Source of the DNA: Streptomyces sp. NRRL S-455
GTDB taxonomy: Bacteria; Actinomycetota; Actinomycetes; Streptomycetales; Streptomycetaceae
Direction of reading: 5' to 3'
Assembly: GCF_000717875.1 (NCBI RefSeq)
Contig: NZ_JOCT01000033.1
Span: 10,530 to 74,529 of the forward strand
Length of the DNA: 64,000 bases
Shown here: positions 63,422-64,000 of the stretch, in pieces
Layout: each line of letters begins with the position of its first letter
How positions within the stretch are numbered: the first letter of the stretch is position 1
Made by a program: the position numbers and the translations under genes
The notes under the pieces: model-generated
Databases searched by the model: none
The model's input: only the letters and a program-made list of their open reading frames with translations
Told to the model about the DNA's origin: nothing

Positions 63422-63793
63422 ATGAACAGCAACGCAGCCCTGCTTGTGGTCGTCGATGGAGCGAATGTCGTCGGGTCGGTGCCGGACGGCTGGTGGCGGG
63501 ATCGGCGAGGGGCGGCGGAGCGGTTGCGGGACCGGCTGGCGTCGGAGGGGGTTCCGGGTGTGGCCGGGCCGGTGGAGATCGTTCTTGTGGTGGAGGGGGC
63601 GGCACGGGGCGTGGAGTCCGTGTCGGGGGTGCGGGTCGAGTCGGCGCCGGGTAGCGGGGACGATCACATCGTGGAGGTCGTGGCCTCGGCCGGCGAACGT
63701 TCCGTGCTGGTGGTGACGGCGGACCGCGAGCTGCGGGGGCGGGTTGCGGAGCTTGGGGCGGAGGTGGCGGGGCCGCGTACGGTTCGTCCGTAG
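63422..63793 (+). CDS. Small NYN/PIN-like domain protein
   Basis: A 123-residue protein beginning LLVVVDGANVVGSVPDGWWRDRRGAAERLRDRLASEG, with GSGDDHIVEVVASAGERSVLVVTADRELRGRVAELGAEV. The DGANVVGS, GDDHIV and TADRELR blocks hold acidic residues in the order expected for a PIN/NYN RNase fold. Databases often label homologues NTP pyrophosphohydrolase, which the motifs here do not support. Start ATG 63422. Confidence 0.75.
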   Translation: MNSNAALLVVVDGANVVGSVPDGWWRDRRGAAERLRDRLASEGVPGVAGPVEIVLVVEGAARGVESVSGVRVESAPGSGDDHIVEVVASAGERSVLVVTADRELRGRVAELGAEVAGPRTVRP

Positions 63794-63893
63794 GGCGGGT
63801 TACTGCGCAGCTCGGCGCTGCGGGGTGCTCGGCGTTGGTGCTGAGGGCGGGGCGTTGCGCAGCCCGGCGGTGCGGGGTGCCGCTGCGCCCACC

Positions 63894-63914
63894 CGTGCCG
63901 CCCCCAGCGGCACG
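63894..63914. terminator. Hairpin in a recurrent Streptomyces intergenic sequence
   Basis: CGTGCCGC-CCCCA-GCGGCACG is a perfect 8-bp stem within GCGCCCACCCGTGCCGCC..., a block common downstream of Streptomyces genes. It probably ends the NYN-like transcript. The remaining bases to 64000 show no gene. Confidence 0.6.
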
Positions 63915-64000
63915 ACTGCCCGCAGCGACGGCCGACAGCGGCTGAGCGGGAGCGCGCCCGCACCCGCGCACGCACGGAAGGGGACGTGTCGGGGGGTGTC

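Noticed and set aside
1..64000. CRISPR arrays, tRNA and rRNA genes
   Set aside because: Scanned by eye for regularly spaced repeats, tRNA cloverleaf signatures and conserved rRNA segments; none found. A tRNAscan or Infernal run would settle it.

Overview
The window is a gene-dense, very GC-rich stretch (well over 70% by eye, with G or C at almost every third codon position) that reads as a chromosomal segment of a Streptomyces. Supporting signs are GTG and TTG starts, 4-base ATGA/GTGA gene overlaps, sugar ABC operons without their own ATPase, a hemE-DUF3000-RNase D block, HemQ-type haem synthesis, and DevS/DevR-type regulators. No rRNA, tRNA, CRISPR array or complete insertion sequence was seen.

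Layout. 1-6 kb: 3' part of a ZapE-like ATPase, a small secreted protein, a carbonic anhydrase plus SulP transporter pair, a slipin and a Tat-exported PhoX-type phosphatase. 6-12.7 kb: an ArsR repressor coupled to an SRPBCC protein, with a palindromic operator over the repressor start codon; a Rieske-type FAD oxidoreductase; a lipoprotein deacetylase; a 59-residue zinc-ribbon protein; an ABC transporter; a Pth2-like protein. 12.8-14.6 kb: an unusual fusion of a DUF692/MNIO enzyme with a second domain. 14.7-19.3 kb: a choline-to-betaine type operon (aldehyde dehydrogenase, GMC oxidoreductase, APC permease). 19.3-26.6 kb: a MITE-like repeat, a secreted TAP-like hydrolase, hemG-hemQ (terminal haem synthesis), a DUF4349 lipoprotein and a CoA-disulfide-reductase-like flavoprotein.

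26.7-39.8 kb is accessory and partly decayed. A DevS-like two-GAF histidine kinase and a DevR-like regulator are separated by a three-gene, lower-GC operon (membrane-anchored small GTPase plus two unknown proteins) and a universal stress protein. Beyond the regulator lie a CBS-BON protein, an AdhE cut off after about 240 residues, a small secreted protein, an intact pyruvate formate-lyase activase, and a chimera joining a luciferase-like monooxygenase to the glycyl-radical end of pyruvate formate-lyase. Then come two divergent genes (PPOX family and acyl-CoA synthetase) that both lost their N-termini at one breakpoint. Near-identical palindromes (GGGCCGAYCGGCCC type) upstream of the stress, regulator, CBS and adhE genes suggest a hypoxia/dormancy regulon whose fermentative part has been rearranged.

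39.9-47.4 kb: a CGNR regulator, a VOC-PPOX-ferredoxin-ferredoxin reductase set, a cysteine-synthase-like enzyme coupled to an MFS exporter, and two small His-rich membrane/secreted proteins. 47.4-64 kb returns to conserved genes: hemE, DUF3000, an orphan LuxR regulator, RNase D, a beta-mannoside uptake and hydrolysis cluster with its LacI regulator, the fadAB beta-oxidation pair, a propeller-like protein and a small NYN/PIN-like protein. hemE lies about 23 kb from hemG-hemQ, consistent with accessory DNA having entered a conserved haem neighbourhood (inference).

The best candidates for undescribed biology are the GTPase three-gene operon (30.0-32.0 kb) and the luciferase-like/glycyl-radical chimera with its overlapping activase (37.0-38.9 kb).
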